Source: Blautia sp. AF19-10LB (GTDB lineage: Bacteria; Bacillota; Clostridia; Lachnospirales; Lachnospiraceae). Taken from it: a stretch of DNA of 64,000 nucleotides. Below, one piece after another: positions 19,505 through 27,250 of the stretch. A model generated the notes under the pieces. The model searched no databases and had not been told where the DNA came from. It was given only the letters and a program-made list of their open reading frames with translations. Position 1 is the stretch's first letter, and each line of letters opens with the position of its first letter. The position numbers were made by a program, and so were the translations under genes. The DNA lies in NCBI RefSeq assembly GCF_003461245.1, contig NZ_QTWS01000014.1:24734-88733 (forward strand). The letters are read 5' to 3'.

Positions 19505-20113
19505 ATGAGTGATACTTTATATTTGCAGCTTGACATGAACATACAGGTACAGCATCCCCATGTGTATCTCCAGGATATCGCACGGCTTTCCTGTACCAAT
19601 CCCAAAATTTTGAACAGGCTCCGTGTCCTGCCTGTTGCGAACCTGGATTCAGAAAAGCCGGGAAGGTATGTCATGTCTGTCATGGATCTTGTCGACATGA
19701 TCCAGAAAAAAGAACCGGAACTTACGATCACACCTGTCGGCGAACCTGACTTCATTCTTACCTATAAAAAAGAATCCACTCCCGGCACGCTTTTCCGCTG
19801 GCTCAAAGTGATCCTTGTCTGCCTTGCCACGTTTTTTGGCGCGGCATTTTCCATCATGACCTTTAATACGGATGTGGATGTCGGCACACTTTTCCAAAAG
19901 ATCTATTTTCAGGTAACAGGAAAAATCTCCAGCGGTTTTACCATACTGGAGATTTCTTATTCCATTGGGCTCGCCATCGGAGTCCTGTTCTTCTTTAATC
20001 ATTTCAGTCATCTGAAGTTTTCTGCTGACCCCACACCTATGCAGGTGCAGATGCGTAAATACGAAGATGATGTCAACACCACGATCCTGGAAGATCTTAA
20101 CCGCGAAAAATAA
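19505..20113 (+). CDS. spoVAA: Stage V sporulation protein AA
   Basis: The 202 residues match SpoVAA: an N-terminal soluble beta-rich domain (TLYLQLDMNIQVQHPHVYLQ, then LRVLPVANLDSEKPGRYVMS) followed by two membrane segments (about 100-118 and 142-165) and a charged tail. In Bacillus spoVAA is the first gene of the operon. Here it is last, after spoVAE, so the order is rearranged. AAGGAGATTTTT lies before the ATG. The loss of spoVAF and spoVAEa is common in Clostridia. Confidence 0.85.
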   Translation: MSDTLYLQLDMNIQVQHPHVYLQDIARLSCTNPKILNRLRVLPVANLDSEKPGRYVMSVMDLVDMIQKKEPELTITPVGEPDFILTYKKESTPGTLFRWLKVILVCLATFFGAAFSIMTFNTDVDVGTLFQKIYFQVTGKISSGFTILEISYSIGLAIGVLFFFNHFSHLKFSADPTPMQVQMRKYEDDVNTTILEDLNREK

Positions 20114-20120
20114 CTGTTTA

Positions 20121-20174
20121 TGGCAAAAAACACAGGGCAGAGAACGCCATGCCGTCTCTGCCCTGTATTTGCCA
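20121..20174. terminator. Bidirectional hairpin between spoVAA and the 20202 gene
   Basis: CAGGGCAGAGA (20133-20143) pairs perfectly with TCTCTGCCCTG (20155-20165). Flanking TGGCAAA (20121-20127) and TTTGCCA (20168-20174) extend it. On the minus strand a TTTTTT run follows, so it is a good terminator for the 20202-20405 gene. On the plus strand the T-run is weak, though the hairpin is strong. Confidence 0.8.
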
Positions 20175-20201
20175 AACACTTTACTTTCCCTGACTTAACG
20201 A

Positions 20202-20405
20202 TCAGTCCTCGAAACAACTGATCACATAGCCTTCATTTTCGATGACTACATCTGAAACATTGTCTCTGTCCCAGATTGCATCACTGATGATAGATCGTAA
20301 GCTCTCATCCATCTGAATATTAAACGTTTCCTCAATAACCTGAAACGGAACGTTTTCGTTCTCCTGTGCGTACTCCATGATGAAATCAAGAATCTTCTCT
20401 TCCAT
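20202..20405 (-). CDS. Small hypothetical protein, 67 aa
   Basis: Acidic protein of 67 residues with no membrane segment, beginning MEEKILDFIMEYAQENENV. It looks like a short winged-helix or three-helix fold (EETFNIQMDESLRSIISDAIW) but I do not recognise a family. The upstream AAAGG site is 14 bases from the ATG, which is far. The coding pattern and a dedicated terminator support a real gene. Neighbours (spoVAA, sstT) say nothing about its role. Confidence 0.6.
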   Translation of the reverse strand: MEEKILDFIMEYAQENENVPFQVIEETFNIQMDESLRSIISDAIWDRDNVSDVVIENEGYVISCFED

Positions 20406-20456
20406 ATCTGTAAATCTGCCTTTCTGTAATTACTGATATTGACATCAGCCTGTATC

Positions 20457-20474
20457 GTTACTGTTCACAGCAAC
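20457..20474. repeat. Half-copy of a GTTACTGTTCAC repeat
   Basis: GTTACTGTTCACAGCAAC matches the end of the larger inverted-repeat element at 40854-40996 over 12 bases, but the matching opposite end is not seen here. It may be a solo end or chance. Confidence 0.3.
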
Positions 20475-20529
20475 CTTGTATCATCTTACCGCAACTTCCA
20501 AAATATGTCTACGAAAATTTATGATTTTG

Positions 20530-20558
20530 TTGCACTATAAGCATTTTTCGTTTATAAT
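20530..20558 (+). promoter_or_regulatory. Sigma-A-type promoter of sstT
   Basis: -35 TTGCAC (20530-20535), 17-bp spacer, perfect -10 TATAAT (20553-20558), about 50 bp before the sstT start. Confidence 0.8.
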
Positions 20559-20613
20559 ATGCTTTATTAGTGTTTTACCATATTAAAGAGGTAAAAGGAA
20601 AGGGAGTAAACAA

Positions 20614-21837
20614 ATGAAAAAACTTTGGACCAAATGGACTGAGATCGCACTGGTCAAGCGAATCCTCGTAGGACTGATCCTGGGAGCCATCCTGGGAATC
20701 GCTGTACCGGGAGCTTCTGCAGTCTCTATTCTGGGTGACATATTCGTCGGAGCCCTCAAAGCGATCGCACCGCTTCTTGTATTTTTCCTGGTTATCAGTT
20801 CTCTGTGCAATGCCGGAAAATCTCACGGCGGTGTTATCAAAACCGTAATCATACTTTACATGTTCAGTACCGTTCTTGCCGCTGTGATCGCAGTATTTGC
20901 AAGCATGATCTTCCCGGTTGAACTGACACTGACAACTGCTGCTACTGATACTGCTGCACCACAGGGTATCGCAGAAGTCCTCAACAACCTTCTGCTGAAC
21001 GTCGTTGCAAACCCTGTTTCTTCTCTCGTAAATGCAAACTATGTTGGAATCCTGATGTGGGCTGTCCTGATTGGACTTGCTTTACGTGCTGCCAACAACA
21101 TGACCAAGAACGTTCTTGCTGATGTTGCAAACGGACTTTCCACAGTTGTTACCTGGATCATCAACATGGCACCATTTGGTATCTTCGGTCTCGTGTTCAA
21201 CACAGTATCTACAAACGGACTGGATATCTTTACTACTTACGGTAAACTGCTTCTTCTGCTGGTTGGCTGTATGCTGTTTATCTATTTTGTTACCAACCCG
21301 ATGCTCGTTTACTGGTGCATCCGCAAGAATCCTTATCCACTGATCTTCCATTGCCTGAAGAGAAGCGCGCTGACTGCATTTTTCACCAGAAGTTCTGCCG
21401 CCAACATTCCTGTAAACATGAAAGTCTGCGAGGAAATGGGACTTGACAGAGATACTTACTCTGTAACTATCCCGCTCGGTGCAACGATCAATATGGATGG
21501 TGCAGCGATCACGATCACGGTTATGACAATGGCCACTGCCTTTACACTTGGTATCCATGTAGATATCCCGACTGCGATCATCCTGAGTCTCCTGGCTGCA
21601 CTTTCAGCCTGCGGTGCTTCCGGTGTTGCCGGTGGATCTCTTCTTCTGATCCCGATGGCATGCTCTCTGTTTGGTATCTCTGATGATATCTCCATGCAGG
21701 TTGTTGCAGTTGGTTTCATCATCGGTGTTATCCAGGACTCCGTAGAGACAGCCCTGAACTCTTCTTCCGACCTTCTGCTCTCTGCTTCTGCTGAGTTCAG
21801 GCAGTGGCGTCGGGAAGGAAAAGAAATTAAATTCTGA
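20614..21837 (+). CDS. sstT: Serine/threonine:Na+ symporter SstT
   Basis: SstT (dicarboxylate/amino acid:cation symporter family) takes up serine and threonine with sodium. The 407 residues have eight or more membrane segments, re-entrant loop motif FFTRSSAANIPVNMKVCEEMG with the serine-rich hairpin, and NMDGAAITITVMTMA, which matches the family NMDG sodium-site motif. SstT-specific features include the N-terminal LVKRILVGLILGAILG and the QDSVETALNSSSDL end. AAAGGGAG is upstream. Monocistronic, with its own promoter and terminator. Confidence 0.95.
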   Translation: MKKLWTKWTEIALVKRILVGLILGAILGIAVPGASAVSILGDIFVGALKAIAPLLVFFLVISSLCNAGKSHGGVIKTVIILYMFSTVLAAVIAVFASMIFPVELTLTTAATDTAAPQGIAEVLNNLLLNVVANPVSSLVNANYVGILMWAVLIGLALRAANNMTKNVLADVANGLSTVVTWIINMAPFGIFGLVFNTVSTNGLDIFTTYGKLLLLLVGCMLFIYFVTNPMLVYWCIRKNPYPLIFHCLKRSALTAFFTRSSAANIPVNMKVCEEMGLDRDTYSVTIPLGATINMDGAAITITVMTMATAFTLGIHVDIPTAIILSLLAALSACGASGVAGGSLLLIPMACSLFGISDDISMQVVAVGFIIGVIQDSVETALNSSSDLLLSASAEFRQWRREGKEIKF

Positions 21838-21876
21838 TTTTAAAACTGATATTTTTATGTATCTGATATTTCTAAA

Positions 21877-21925
21877 GAATATCGCTTCTCTGATTGTATT
21901 TCAGGGATGCGGTATTCTTTTTTTT
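21877..21925 (+). terminator. Intrinsic terminator of sstT
   Basis: GAATATCGC (21877-21885) pairs with GCGGTATTC (21909-21917, one G-U), with an inner CTGA/TCAG stem, and is followed by an uninterrupted run of eight T. Confidence 0.85.
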
Positions 21926-21926
21926 C

Positions 21927-21955
21927 TTGCATTTCCTGTGTTGTTATGCTATACT
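21927..21955 (+). promoter_or_regulatory. Promoter of queT with extended -10
   Basis: -35 TTGCAT (21927-21932), 17-bp spacer, -10 TATACT (21950-21955) preceded by TGC, an extended -10. It begins two bases after the T-run of the sstT terminator. The hexamers are the same as those of the S10 promoter. Confidence 0.75.
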
Positions 21956-21960
21956 CATTA

Positions 21961-22057
21961 CCGCTATGAAGCCCGCAAAATCAGCGGATGCGCCGCTGGC
22001 GTTTCCCCGATATGCAATACACCAAGGTCTTACAGGGCTTCCCGCCGATTCCCGGCG
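21961..22057 (+). ncRNA. Structured RNA segment preceding the queT riboswitch
   Basis: Several complementary segments are visible: GAAGCCC (21968-21974) with GGGCTTC (22035-22041), enclosing CAGCGG (21982-21987) with CCGCTG (21993-21998), and then hairpin CGCCG/CGGCG (22043-22057). CCGCT at 21961-21965 could compete for AGCGG at 21983-21987. I do not recognise a known riboswitch class. It may be a regulatory domain stacked on the preQ1 element, or plain leader structure. Confidence 0.45.
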
Positions 22058-22067
22058 TAAAATGAAT

Positions 22068-22113
22068 CATGTGTTCGTGACCTTCCACATGTAAAACAAA
22101 ACTAAAGGAGAAC
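22068..22113 (+). promoter_or_regulatory. preQ1-I riboswitch upstream of queT
   Basis: Six-base stem CATGTG (22068-22073) / CACATG (22086-22091), loop beginning TTCGTGACC as in preQ1-I, then an A-rich tail (AAAACAAAACTAAAGGAG). The CCTT of the loop can pair with AAGG of the ribosome binding site, which would form the H-type pseudoknot and hide the site when preQ1 is bound. Position directly over the queT Shine-Dalgarno sequence predicts translational repression of queuosine-precursor uptake. Class assigned from pattern memory. Confidence 0.75.
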
Positions 22114-22119
22114 TGAATA

Positions 22120-22620
22120 ATGAAAAGCAAAAACACAATGTTCCTTGTGCAGGCAGCCACTATCGGTGCTATCTACGTAGTTCTGACTCTGCTGTTTGCC
22201 CCATTAAGCTACGGCGAAGTACAGGTTCGCTTCTCTGAGGCACTGACGATCCTTCCATACTTCACACCTGCTGCAATTCCGGGATTATTTGTAGGATGTA
22301 TCCTCTCCAACCTGCTTGGCGGTGCAATCCCTGTAGATATCATCTTCGGAAGTATCGCAACACTGATCGGTGCAGTCTTTACTTACAAACTGCGCGGTTC
22401 CAGCAAATGGCTTGCTCCATTGCCGCCGATCGTAGCTAATACGGTTATCGTACCTTTCGTTCTTTACTACGGATACGGTGTGAACCTTCCAATCCCGCTT
22501 ATGATGCTGACCGTCGGTGCCGGCGAAGTCATCTCCTGCGGAATCTTCGGAATGATCGTCCTCACCGCACTTTCCAAGGTGAAAGGGTCTGTTTTTGGGA
22601 AAGCAAGTTATTCTAAATAA
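22120..22620 (+). CDS. queT: Queuosine precursor transporter QueT
   Basis: Integral membrane substrate-binding (S) component of ECF-type transport for queuosine precursors (COG4708). The 166 residues have about five membrane segments with the family start AATIGAIYVVLTLLFAPLSYG, VQVRFSEALTILPYFTPAAIPGLFVGCILSN and the GGAIPVDIIFGSIATLIGA motif. The preQ1-I riboswitch directly upstream strongly supports the substrate. An ECF energizing module is not in the window. Confidence 0.95.
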   Translation: MKSKNTMFLVQAATIGAIYVVLTLLFAPLSYGEVQVRFSEALTILPYFTPAAIPGLFVGCILSNLLGGAIPVDIIFGSIATLIGAVFTYKLRGSSKWLAPLPPIVANTVIVPFVLYYGYGVNLPIPLMMLTVGAGEVISCGIFGMIVLTALSKVKGSVFGKASYSK

Positions 22621-22629
22621 AAGTCAAAG

Positions 22630-22663
22630 CGGCTGCCGGGCGATTTCCTGGCAGCCGTTTTTT
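22630..22663 (+). terminator. Intrinsic terminator of queT
   Basis: CGGCTGCC (22630-22637) pairs with GGCAGCCG (22650-22657), followed by six T. The hairpin starts nine bases after the stop codon. Confidence 0.9.
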
Positions 22664-22796
22664 ATATAAGACTTATTCCGTCTTTCCTCTCATTGACTTT
22701 CCTTCTGAAAATCTTTATAATAAACTCAGAAACAAAGAAACCAAGCGCAAAGAGAATATAATATTCTGTTTTTACATATAAATCGATGCTGACGGC
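22662..22796 (-). pseudogene. Startless 44-codon frame with one membrane segment downstream of sigF
   Basis: A minus-strand frame reads VSIDLYVKTEYYILFALGFF, then VSEFIIKIFRRKVNERKDG and a stop. This is a plausible membrane helix with a basic end. It is bounded upstream by an in-frame TAA and contains no ATG, GTG or TTG start before the helix. It may be the remnant of a small gene once downstream of sigF, or a chance hydrophobic frame. The stop overlaps the queT terminator. Confidence 0.25.
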
Positions 22797-22836
22797 TTAA
22801 TGTAATCAGCATATCGGGCATCGAGAAATAAAGTAA

Positions 22837-23559
22837 TCATCCATCTCGATACAAACTCCTCAGCTTCTTCAATATCCTCTTCTCCATCCGCGACACCTGC
22901 ACCTGGGAAACGCCTAGCTGTTCTGCGATCTGGGTCTGGGTCTGGTCCTGGAAGTAGCGCATGTAGAGAAGTTTGCGGTCGGAGGATTCCAGTTTTCCGA
23001 GGATTTCCTCGAGGAAGATCCGGTTCAGGAGATGCTCTTCGGCGTTTTCTTTTTCCGGGATCTTGTCTATGAGGGAGATGTCGGTTCCCTCGCTCTGATA
23101 GACGGTTCTGTACAGGGATTCTACTTCTGCCGCTGAGTCCATCGTCATCGCGACTTCTTCGGGCGGCATTTCGAGCATTTCTGCGATTTCTTTGAGGCTC
23201 GGTTCCCTGCCCAGTTCTTTCTCTATCTTTTCTCTCGCCAGATAGACTCTGTGCTGGTTTTCTTTGATGGACCGGCTCACCTTGATCATTCCATCATCCC
23301 TGAAAAAGCGTTTCAGTTCTCCTAAGATCATCGGGATGGCATATGTGGAAAATTTCACCTCAAATGCCGGGTCAAATTTATCCACCGCCTTGAGAAGCCC
23401 GATGCTCCCTATCTGAAAAAGATCTTCCATCTCCACGCCTCGCCCAAGGAAACGCCGTGCCACGCTGTAAATAAGTCCTGTATTCTCTTCAAATAACGTA
23501 TCTCTTGCCTCTTTATCCCCCTGGTGTGCACGCCCGATCAGGGCAAGAGTATGTTCCAT
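22837..23559 (-). CDS. sigF: Sporulation sigma factor SigF
   Basis: First forespore-specific sigma factor, held by SpoIIAB until SpoIIAA releases it. The 240 residues contain region 2 (GLIYSVARRFLGRGVEMEDLFQIGSIGLLKAVDKFD, with FSTYAIPMILGELKRFFRDDG), region 3 and region 4 with the helix-turn-helix TQTQIAEQLGVSQVQVSRMEK. Length and gene order (spoIIAA-spoIIAB-sigF) identify it against SigB/SigG. It begins 10 bp after spoIIAB. Confidence 0.96.
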   Translation of the reverse strand: MEHTLALIGRAHQGDKEARDTLFEENTGLIYSVARRFLGRGVEMEDLFQIGSIGLLKAVDKFDPAFEVKFSTYAIPMILGELKRFFRDDGMIKVSRSIKENQHRVYLAREKIEKELGREPSLKEIAEMLEMPPEEVAMTMDSAAEVESLYRTVYQSEGTDISLIDKIPEKENAEEHLLNRIFLEEILGKLESSDRKLLYMRYFQDQTQTQIAEQLGVSQVQVSRMEKRILKKLRSLYRDG

Positions 23560-23569
23560 AAGCTATCCT

Positions 23570-23995
23570 TTACCGGCCGATGAGTTTTTTCATCCGCACC
23601 CGGGTTCCTGCACCAACCTGTGATTCTACTTTCAGGTCATCCATAAATGCCTCCATAAAGGTAAATCCCATACCGGACCGGTCTGTGTCTGCCTTTGTGG
23701 TGTACATCGGTTCCATTGCCTTCTGAATGTCCGGGATTCCCTTCCCATGATCTGTGATCTCCACATAGATTTCCTGACCGGTAATACAGAGTTTCATCTC
23801 TATCTTATGTATTTCTCCCTCATAAGCATGGATAATGCTGTTGGTGACTGCCTCAGAAACTGCGGTCTTGAGATCTGCCACTTCCTCCAGCGTCGGATTG
23901 AGCTGCGTACAGAATGATGCCGCCGTAATCCTTGCCAGGGCTTCATTTACCGGCCTACTGTCAAATACAAGTGTTACTTCATTTGCTTTTTCCAT
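23570..23995 (-). CDS. spoIIAB: Anti-sigma F factor and SpoIIAA kinase SpoIIAB
   Basis: SpoIIAB binds sigma F in the presence of ATP and phosphorylates SpoIIAA. Start at 23995 (MEKANEVTLVFDSRPVN), with AAGGAGAAGATT upstream; a longer frame overlaps spoIIAA. The 141 residues show the GHKL ATPase boxes: ADLKTAVSEAVTNSIIHAY (N box), ITDHGKGIPDIQKAMEP (G1) and RSGMGFTFMEAFMD (G2). The start overlaps the spoIIAA end by 17 bp, implying coupled translation and stoichiometric synthesis. Confidence 0.96.
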   Translation of the reverse strand: MEKANEVTLVFDSRPVNEALARITAASFCTQLNPTLEEVADLKTAVSEAVTNSIIHAYEGEIHKIEMKLCITGQEIYVEITDHGKGIPDIQKAMEPMYTTKADTDRSGMGFTFMEAFMDDLKVESQVGAGTRVRMKKLIGR

Positions 23996-24323
23996 AATCT
24001 TCTCCTTCTTCCTCTGCCCTCTGAATCTCCATATATCTGTGGACTCCTGATAAATGGAGCAGTTTGTCAATATGACTGCCTGTATTGACTGCCATGATAC
24101 ACTTCTGCCCCATCCCCAGCGCCCGGTATCGCCCCATGATCAGTCCGATACCAGAACTGTCCATAAACTCCGTATTCTCAAAATCAAAAACAATCCTTTT
24201 GACATAGGTTCTGCTCATGATCCTGTCCGTCTCCTTTCGGATCCAGTCCGACTGCGGATGGTCAAGATCCTGCGGAAGATGTACCGTCAGGATTGCGTCT
24301 TTGAATTCAAACAGCTCATTCAT
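23979..24323 (-). CDS. spoIIAA: Anti-anti-sigma F factor SpoIIAA
   Basis: STAS-domain protein whose unphosphorylated form frees sigma F. Start at 24323 (MNELFEFKDAILTVHL), seven bases from GGGGG. The upstream frame and an ATG two codons earlier are too close to the site. The 114 residues contain the phosphorylated Ser in FENTEFMDSSGIGLIMGRYR. A terminator lies upstream but no convincing sigma-H promoter was found, so the operon promoter is unresolved. Confidence 0.95.
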   Translation of the reverse strand: MNELFEFKDAILTVHLPQDLDHPQSDWIRKETDRIMSRTYVKRIVFDFENTEFMDSSGIGLIMGRYRALGMGQKCIMAVNTGSHIDKLLHLSGVHRYMEIQRAEEEGEDYGKSK

Positions 24324-24382
24324 TTTCATTCCCCCTGCAATTTTTTTACTGTTCCATTCAGGCATCCTCAATATACAAATAC

Positions 24383-24413
24383 AAAAAAGGAGATGTGCAT
24401 CATACACATCCCC
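24383..24413 (-). terminator. Intrinsic terminator after the zinc-ribbon/TPR gene
   Basis: Minus strand GGGGATGTG (24405-24413) pairs with CACATCTCC (24389-24397, one G-U), followed by TTTTTT. It separates the folC group from the spoIIA operon. Confidence 0.85.
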
Positions 24414-24485
24414 TTCTCCGAGGTTCCTCTTATAGCGTTTTGTCCCTGCATTGCCTGCAGCTATCACTAACTGTTCACTATAATA

Positions 24486-25706
24486 TTATTCATAATAATC
24501 TGATTCATCGTAATCACCGCTGTCATCGCTTCCATCACCAGAAGTATCATCTGATCCGGCATTTCCGGAACTTACAGCCTGACTGATCGTATTATAGATT
24601 GTTTTCTGTGCATCTGAAAGAACATCTGCCTGTACATTCTGCAGTTCCAGTGCAGCATCGTCCAGATTCTTCTGCTGATAATCTGCGTATGCCTGCAGAA
24701 GTGCCTGATAACTCGTACTCTTTGTCTGTTCAGAAGTCAGCTGCTGTGTAACTTCATCTGCCGAATTCGTGGCTTCCTTCGCATCATTCTGCGCCTTGGT
24801 AAGTTCTGCCGCCTGACTTGCAAGCGATTCACTGTACTGGACGATCTGCTGGTTCGCTTCCTTGTAAATTCCCTGACGGATTGCCGGAACTGCCAGCATC
24901 CAGAAAGCACCAACTCCAGCCACGATTCCCGTCATCAGAACAAAAAACAGAGAAATTCTGGAGCGTTCTCTGTAAACAGGCTGCTGCACAACCTGATCCG
25001 GAGCCAGCACATCCATCTCCTGCTGCTTTGAACTGCCCGAATGGAAAAATCCCTTTTTTCCCTTCTTTTCAAGCTTGGTCGTAACTCCTGTCTGTTCATC
25101 CACTTCCCTCAGAAAGCGAAGCGTTGTCGTATTCGTCTTATCAATACGCGCTGCCTTCCGAAGAGTTCTTCTCGCTTTGTTCCATTCATGATTTTTCATC
25201 TGGATCAATGCAAGAAGATGATATCCCTTGATAAGCTTCGGATTCTGTGAAAGAATCTTGCGCAGCTGAATTGCCGCCATATCTTCATGTCCTTCACGGC
25301 ACAGAAGCAATGCGTGATTATATTTCTTGATTGTCTCATTGATCGCATTCAGACGGTTTCTGTTCGCCTGAAGTTTATTGATGTATTCTGTTGCAAGGTT
25401 TCTCGTCGGCTGAAGACTCTTACTAATCACCCATTCGCTGAGTGCAGAAACCACTTCTCCTGTCTCAAAATAAACAAGCCCAAGAAGATTCCTCGCCTTG
25501 ATATTTCTCTTATCATAGATCAGACTCTGTTTCAGACAGGCGATCGCTCCGGAAAGATCACGGATGCTTGCCTTCTCCAGACCCTGATTGTAAAAACTCT
25601 TGGACAGATAATCTACTTTTTTCTGGATCAGTACATTATATCCGCAGTTCGGACAGTAGTCCAGATCCATGTCTGTAAGAAATGCCCCACAGTTCACACA
25701 ATTCAT
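24486..25706 (-). CDS. Zinc-ribbon and TPR-repeat membrane protein
   Basis: A 406-residue protein: N-terminal zinc ribbon with Cys3, Cys6, Cys18 and Cys21 (NCVNCG, YCPNCG); tetratricopeptide-like repeats from about 37 to 210 (AIACLKQSLIYDKRNIKARNLL, AIQLRKILSQNPKLIKGYHLL, ARRTLRKAARIDKTN); one membrane segment near 255-275; then a helical Gln/Ala-rich outside region ending in a Ser/Asp/Gly/Tyr tail (DDSGDYDESDYYE). The topology suggests cytoplasmic TPRs binding a partner and an extracellular stalk. No named function recognised. It shares a transcript with folC and a 50-aa gene. Confidence 0.75.
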   Translation of the reverse strand: MNCVNCGAFLTDMDLDYCPNCGYNVLIQKKVDYLSKSFYNQGLEKASIRDLSGAIACLKQSLIYDKRNIKARNLLGLVYFETGEVVSALSEWVISKSLQPTRNLATEYINKLQANRNRLNAINETIKKYNHALLLCREGHEDMAAIQLRKILSQNPKLIKGYHLLALIQMKNHEWNKARRTLRKAARIDKTNTTTLRFLREVDEQTGVTTKLEKKGKKGFFHSGSSKQQEMDVLAPDQVVQQPVYRERSRISLFFVLMTGIVAGVGAFWMLAVPAIRQGIYKEANQQIVQYSESLASQAAELTKAQNDAKEATNSADEVTQQLTSEQTKSTSYQALLQAYADYQQKNLDDAALELQNVQADVLSDAQKTIYNTISQAVSSGNAGSDDTSGDGSDDSGDYDESDYYE

Positions 25707-25741
25707 TCACTATTTCTCCCTTTGTGTACTTCGTATGCTTC

Positions 25742-25894
25742 TTATCTTGTGCGTCGATTGCTTTTTGCCTCTCTTAAGACTTCCTGAAGGACATCCAGAA
25801 TATCAGTCAGCTCTCTGTCATAGATCGCACCCTCTGCGTCTGTGACATCCAGACAGGGTTCAAATTTCTTCAGTTCCTCTTCATAATCGATCAT
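25742..25894 (-). CDS. Small protein, 50 aa, between folC and the TPR gene
   Basis: Start MIDYEEELKKFEPCLDVTDA, ending EVLREAKSNRRTR. A GGAGAATTT site sits eight bases before the ATG. It lies 12 bp after folC and 35 bp before the TPR gene, so it is the middle cistron of the row. The sequence is acidic and helical with a basic C-terminus and one Cys. I do not recognise a family; the good site and tight spacing argue that it is translated. Confidence 0.65.
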   Translation of the reverse strand: MIDYEEELKKFEPCLDVTDAEGAIYDRELTDILDVLQEVLREAKSNRRTR

Positions 25895-25906
25895 AATAAA
25901 TTCTCC

Positions 25907-27208
25907 TTATTTTCCGATTCCCTTAAGGATAGCGGTCTTGATCTCGCCTACCAGATACAGGGAACCTACGCAAAACAGCAGTCCATCTTCGCCCTTGACC
26001 GCAAGTGCTTTCTTAAATGCCTCCTCCGCGTCATCACAGACTTCAGCGGAAGGACAGCCATTCTCACGGAAGATCTCTGCCAGATGTTCTGCAGGTACTT
26101 TACGGTAACCGCCCACCTGGGTAACTACCACATGTTTGAACTGGATCTTGTCCAGGATCGTATGGATCATATCTGTATAATCCTTGTCATCAACTGCCGA
26201 AAACAGCAGTGTAAGCGGATACTCCTTCTGAAAATGTGCCGCTGTTTCCACGAACTTGGCAACTCCATCCTCATTATGCGCACCGTCTACGATCACGCCC
26301 GGCAGTACAGTTTCCATTCTTCCCTGCCAGCGTGTTTCAAGAAGTCCCTTCTTTACTGCATCCGCAGATACCGGAATGACGTCCTTCAGCACTTCGATCG
26401 TTTTGAGGGCAAGAGAACTGTTCATCACCTGATAAACAGCAATAAACGGAATGGAAAATACTGTGTTACCATAATACTCATTCTTAAATGAAAAATCAAT
26501 GCCAGAGCGTGTATTTCGGATAATTTCTGTATCTTTCCTTGTCACTTCATAATATGGGCTGTTCAGTTCCTGTGCCTTTGCTCTGATCACTCCTGCTGCC
26601 TTTGGATCGTTTCCATCGTAGATCACAGGCACTCCCGGAACAATGATCCCGGCTTTTTCCCCTGCGATGGCCTCGATCGTATTTCCCAGATACTGCATAT
26701 GGTCAAAACTGATCGATGTGATCACACAGGCAACCGGATTTTCTACTGCTGTTGTTGCATCCAGCCTGCCGCCAAGTCCTGTCTCAAGCACTACATAATC
26801 CACCCCGGCATCTGCAAAGATCACCATTCCCATCAGGAACAGGAATTCAAAATATGTCGGATGATAGTTTCCTTCTTCTACCAGTTCATCTGCCAGTGCT
26901 TTGACCTTGCAGAATGCACGCAGGAATGTCTCATCATCGATATTTTTCTCATTGATCTGAAAACGCTCATTGATCACGACCAGATGCGGAGAAGTAAAGA
27001 GTCCGCAGGAATATCCTGCCTCTCTCAGAACAGACGTCAGGAATGCACAGGTACTTCCCTTGCCGTTTGTACCTGCCACATGGATCACGCGGAATTTATC
27101 CTGCGGATCACCAAGACGTTTCAGGCATTCCTTCGTATGCTCCATCTTATTCTTGGTCGTAAATTTCGGGGTTTCTTCAATATAAGCAACTGCCTCTTCG
27201 TAATTCAT
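25907..27208 (-). CDS. folC: Folylpolyglutamate synthase / dihydrofolate synthase
   Basis: FolC adds glutamates to folates and, in bifunctional forms, to dihydropteroate, using ATP. Start at 27208 (MNYEEAVAYIEETPKF), the usual N-terminus; a GTG five codons upstream is possible but less likely. The 433 residues show the P-loop VAGTNGKGSTCAFL, the SPHLVVINERFQIN and SFDHMQYLGNTIEAIAGEKAGI Mur-ligase-type motifs and the DGAHNEDG motif. Whether it is also a dihydrofolate synthase cannot be decided by eye. Confidence 0.95.
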   Translation of the reverse strand: MNYEEAVAYIEETPKFTTKNKMEHTKECLKRLGDPQDKFRVIHVAGTNGKGSTCAFLTSVLREAGYSCGLFTSPHLVVINERFQINEKNIDDETFLRAFCKVKALADELVEEGNYHPTYFEFLFLMGMVIFADAGVDYVVLETGLGGRLDATTAVENPVACVITSISFDHMQYLGNTIEAIAGEKAGIIVPGVPVIYDGNDPKAAGVIRAKAQELNSPYYEVTRKDTEIIRNTRSGIDFSFKNEYYGNTVFSIPFIAVYQVMNSSLALKTIEVLKDVIPVSADAVKKGLLETRWQGRMETVLPGVIVDGAHNEDGVAKFVETAAHFQKEYPLTLLFSAVDDKDYTDMIHTILDKIQFKHVVVTQVGGYRKVPAEHLAEIFRENGCPSAEVCDDAEEAFKKALAVKGEDGLLFCVGSLYLVGEIKTAILKGIGK

Positions 27209-27250
27209 AAAAAAATTCACCACTTTATCCTATAATGTATTCGCAGCAGC

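Noticed and set aside
21857..22094. Small plus-strand frames in the queT leader
   Set aside because: They run through the terminator, promoter and riboswitch, and lack ribosome binding sites.
24324..24485. Sigma-H promoter for the spoIIA operon
   Set aside because: AGGAT and GAAT strings exist but their spacing does not match sigma-H promoters.
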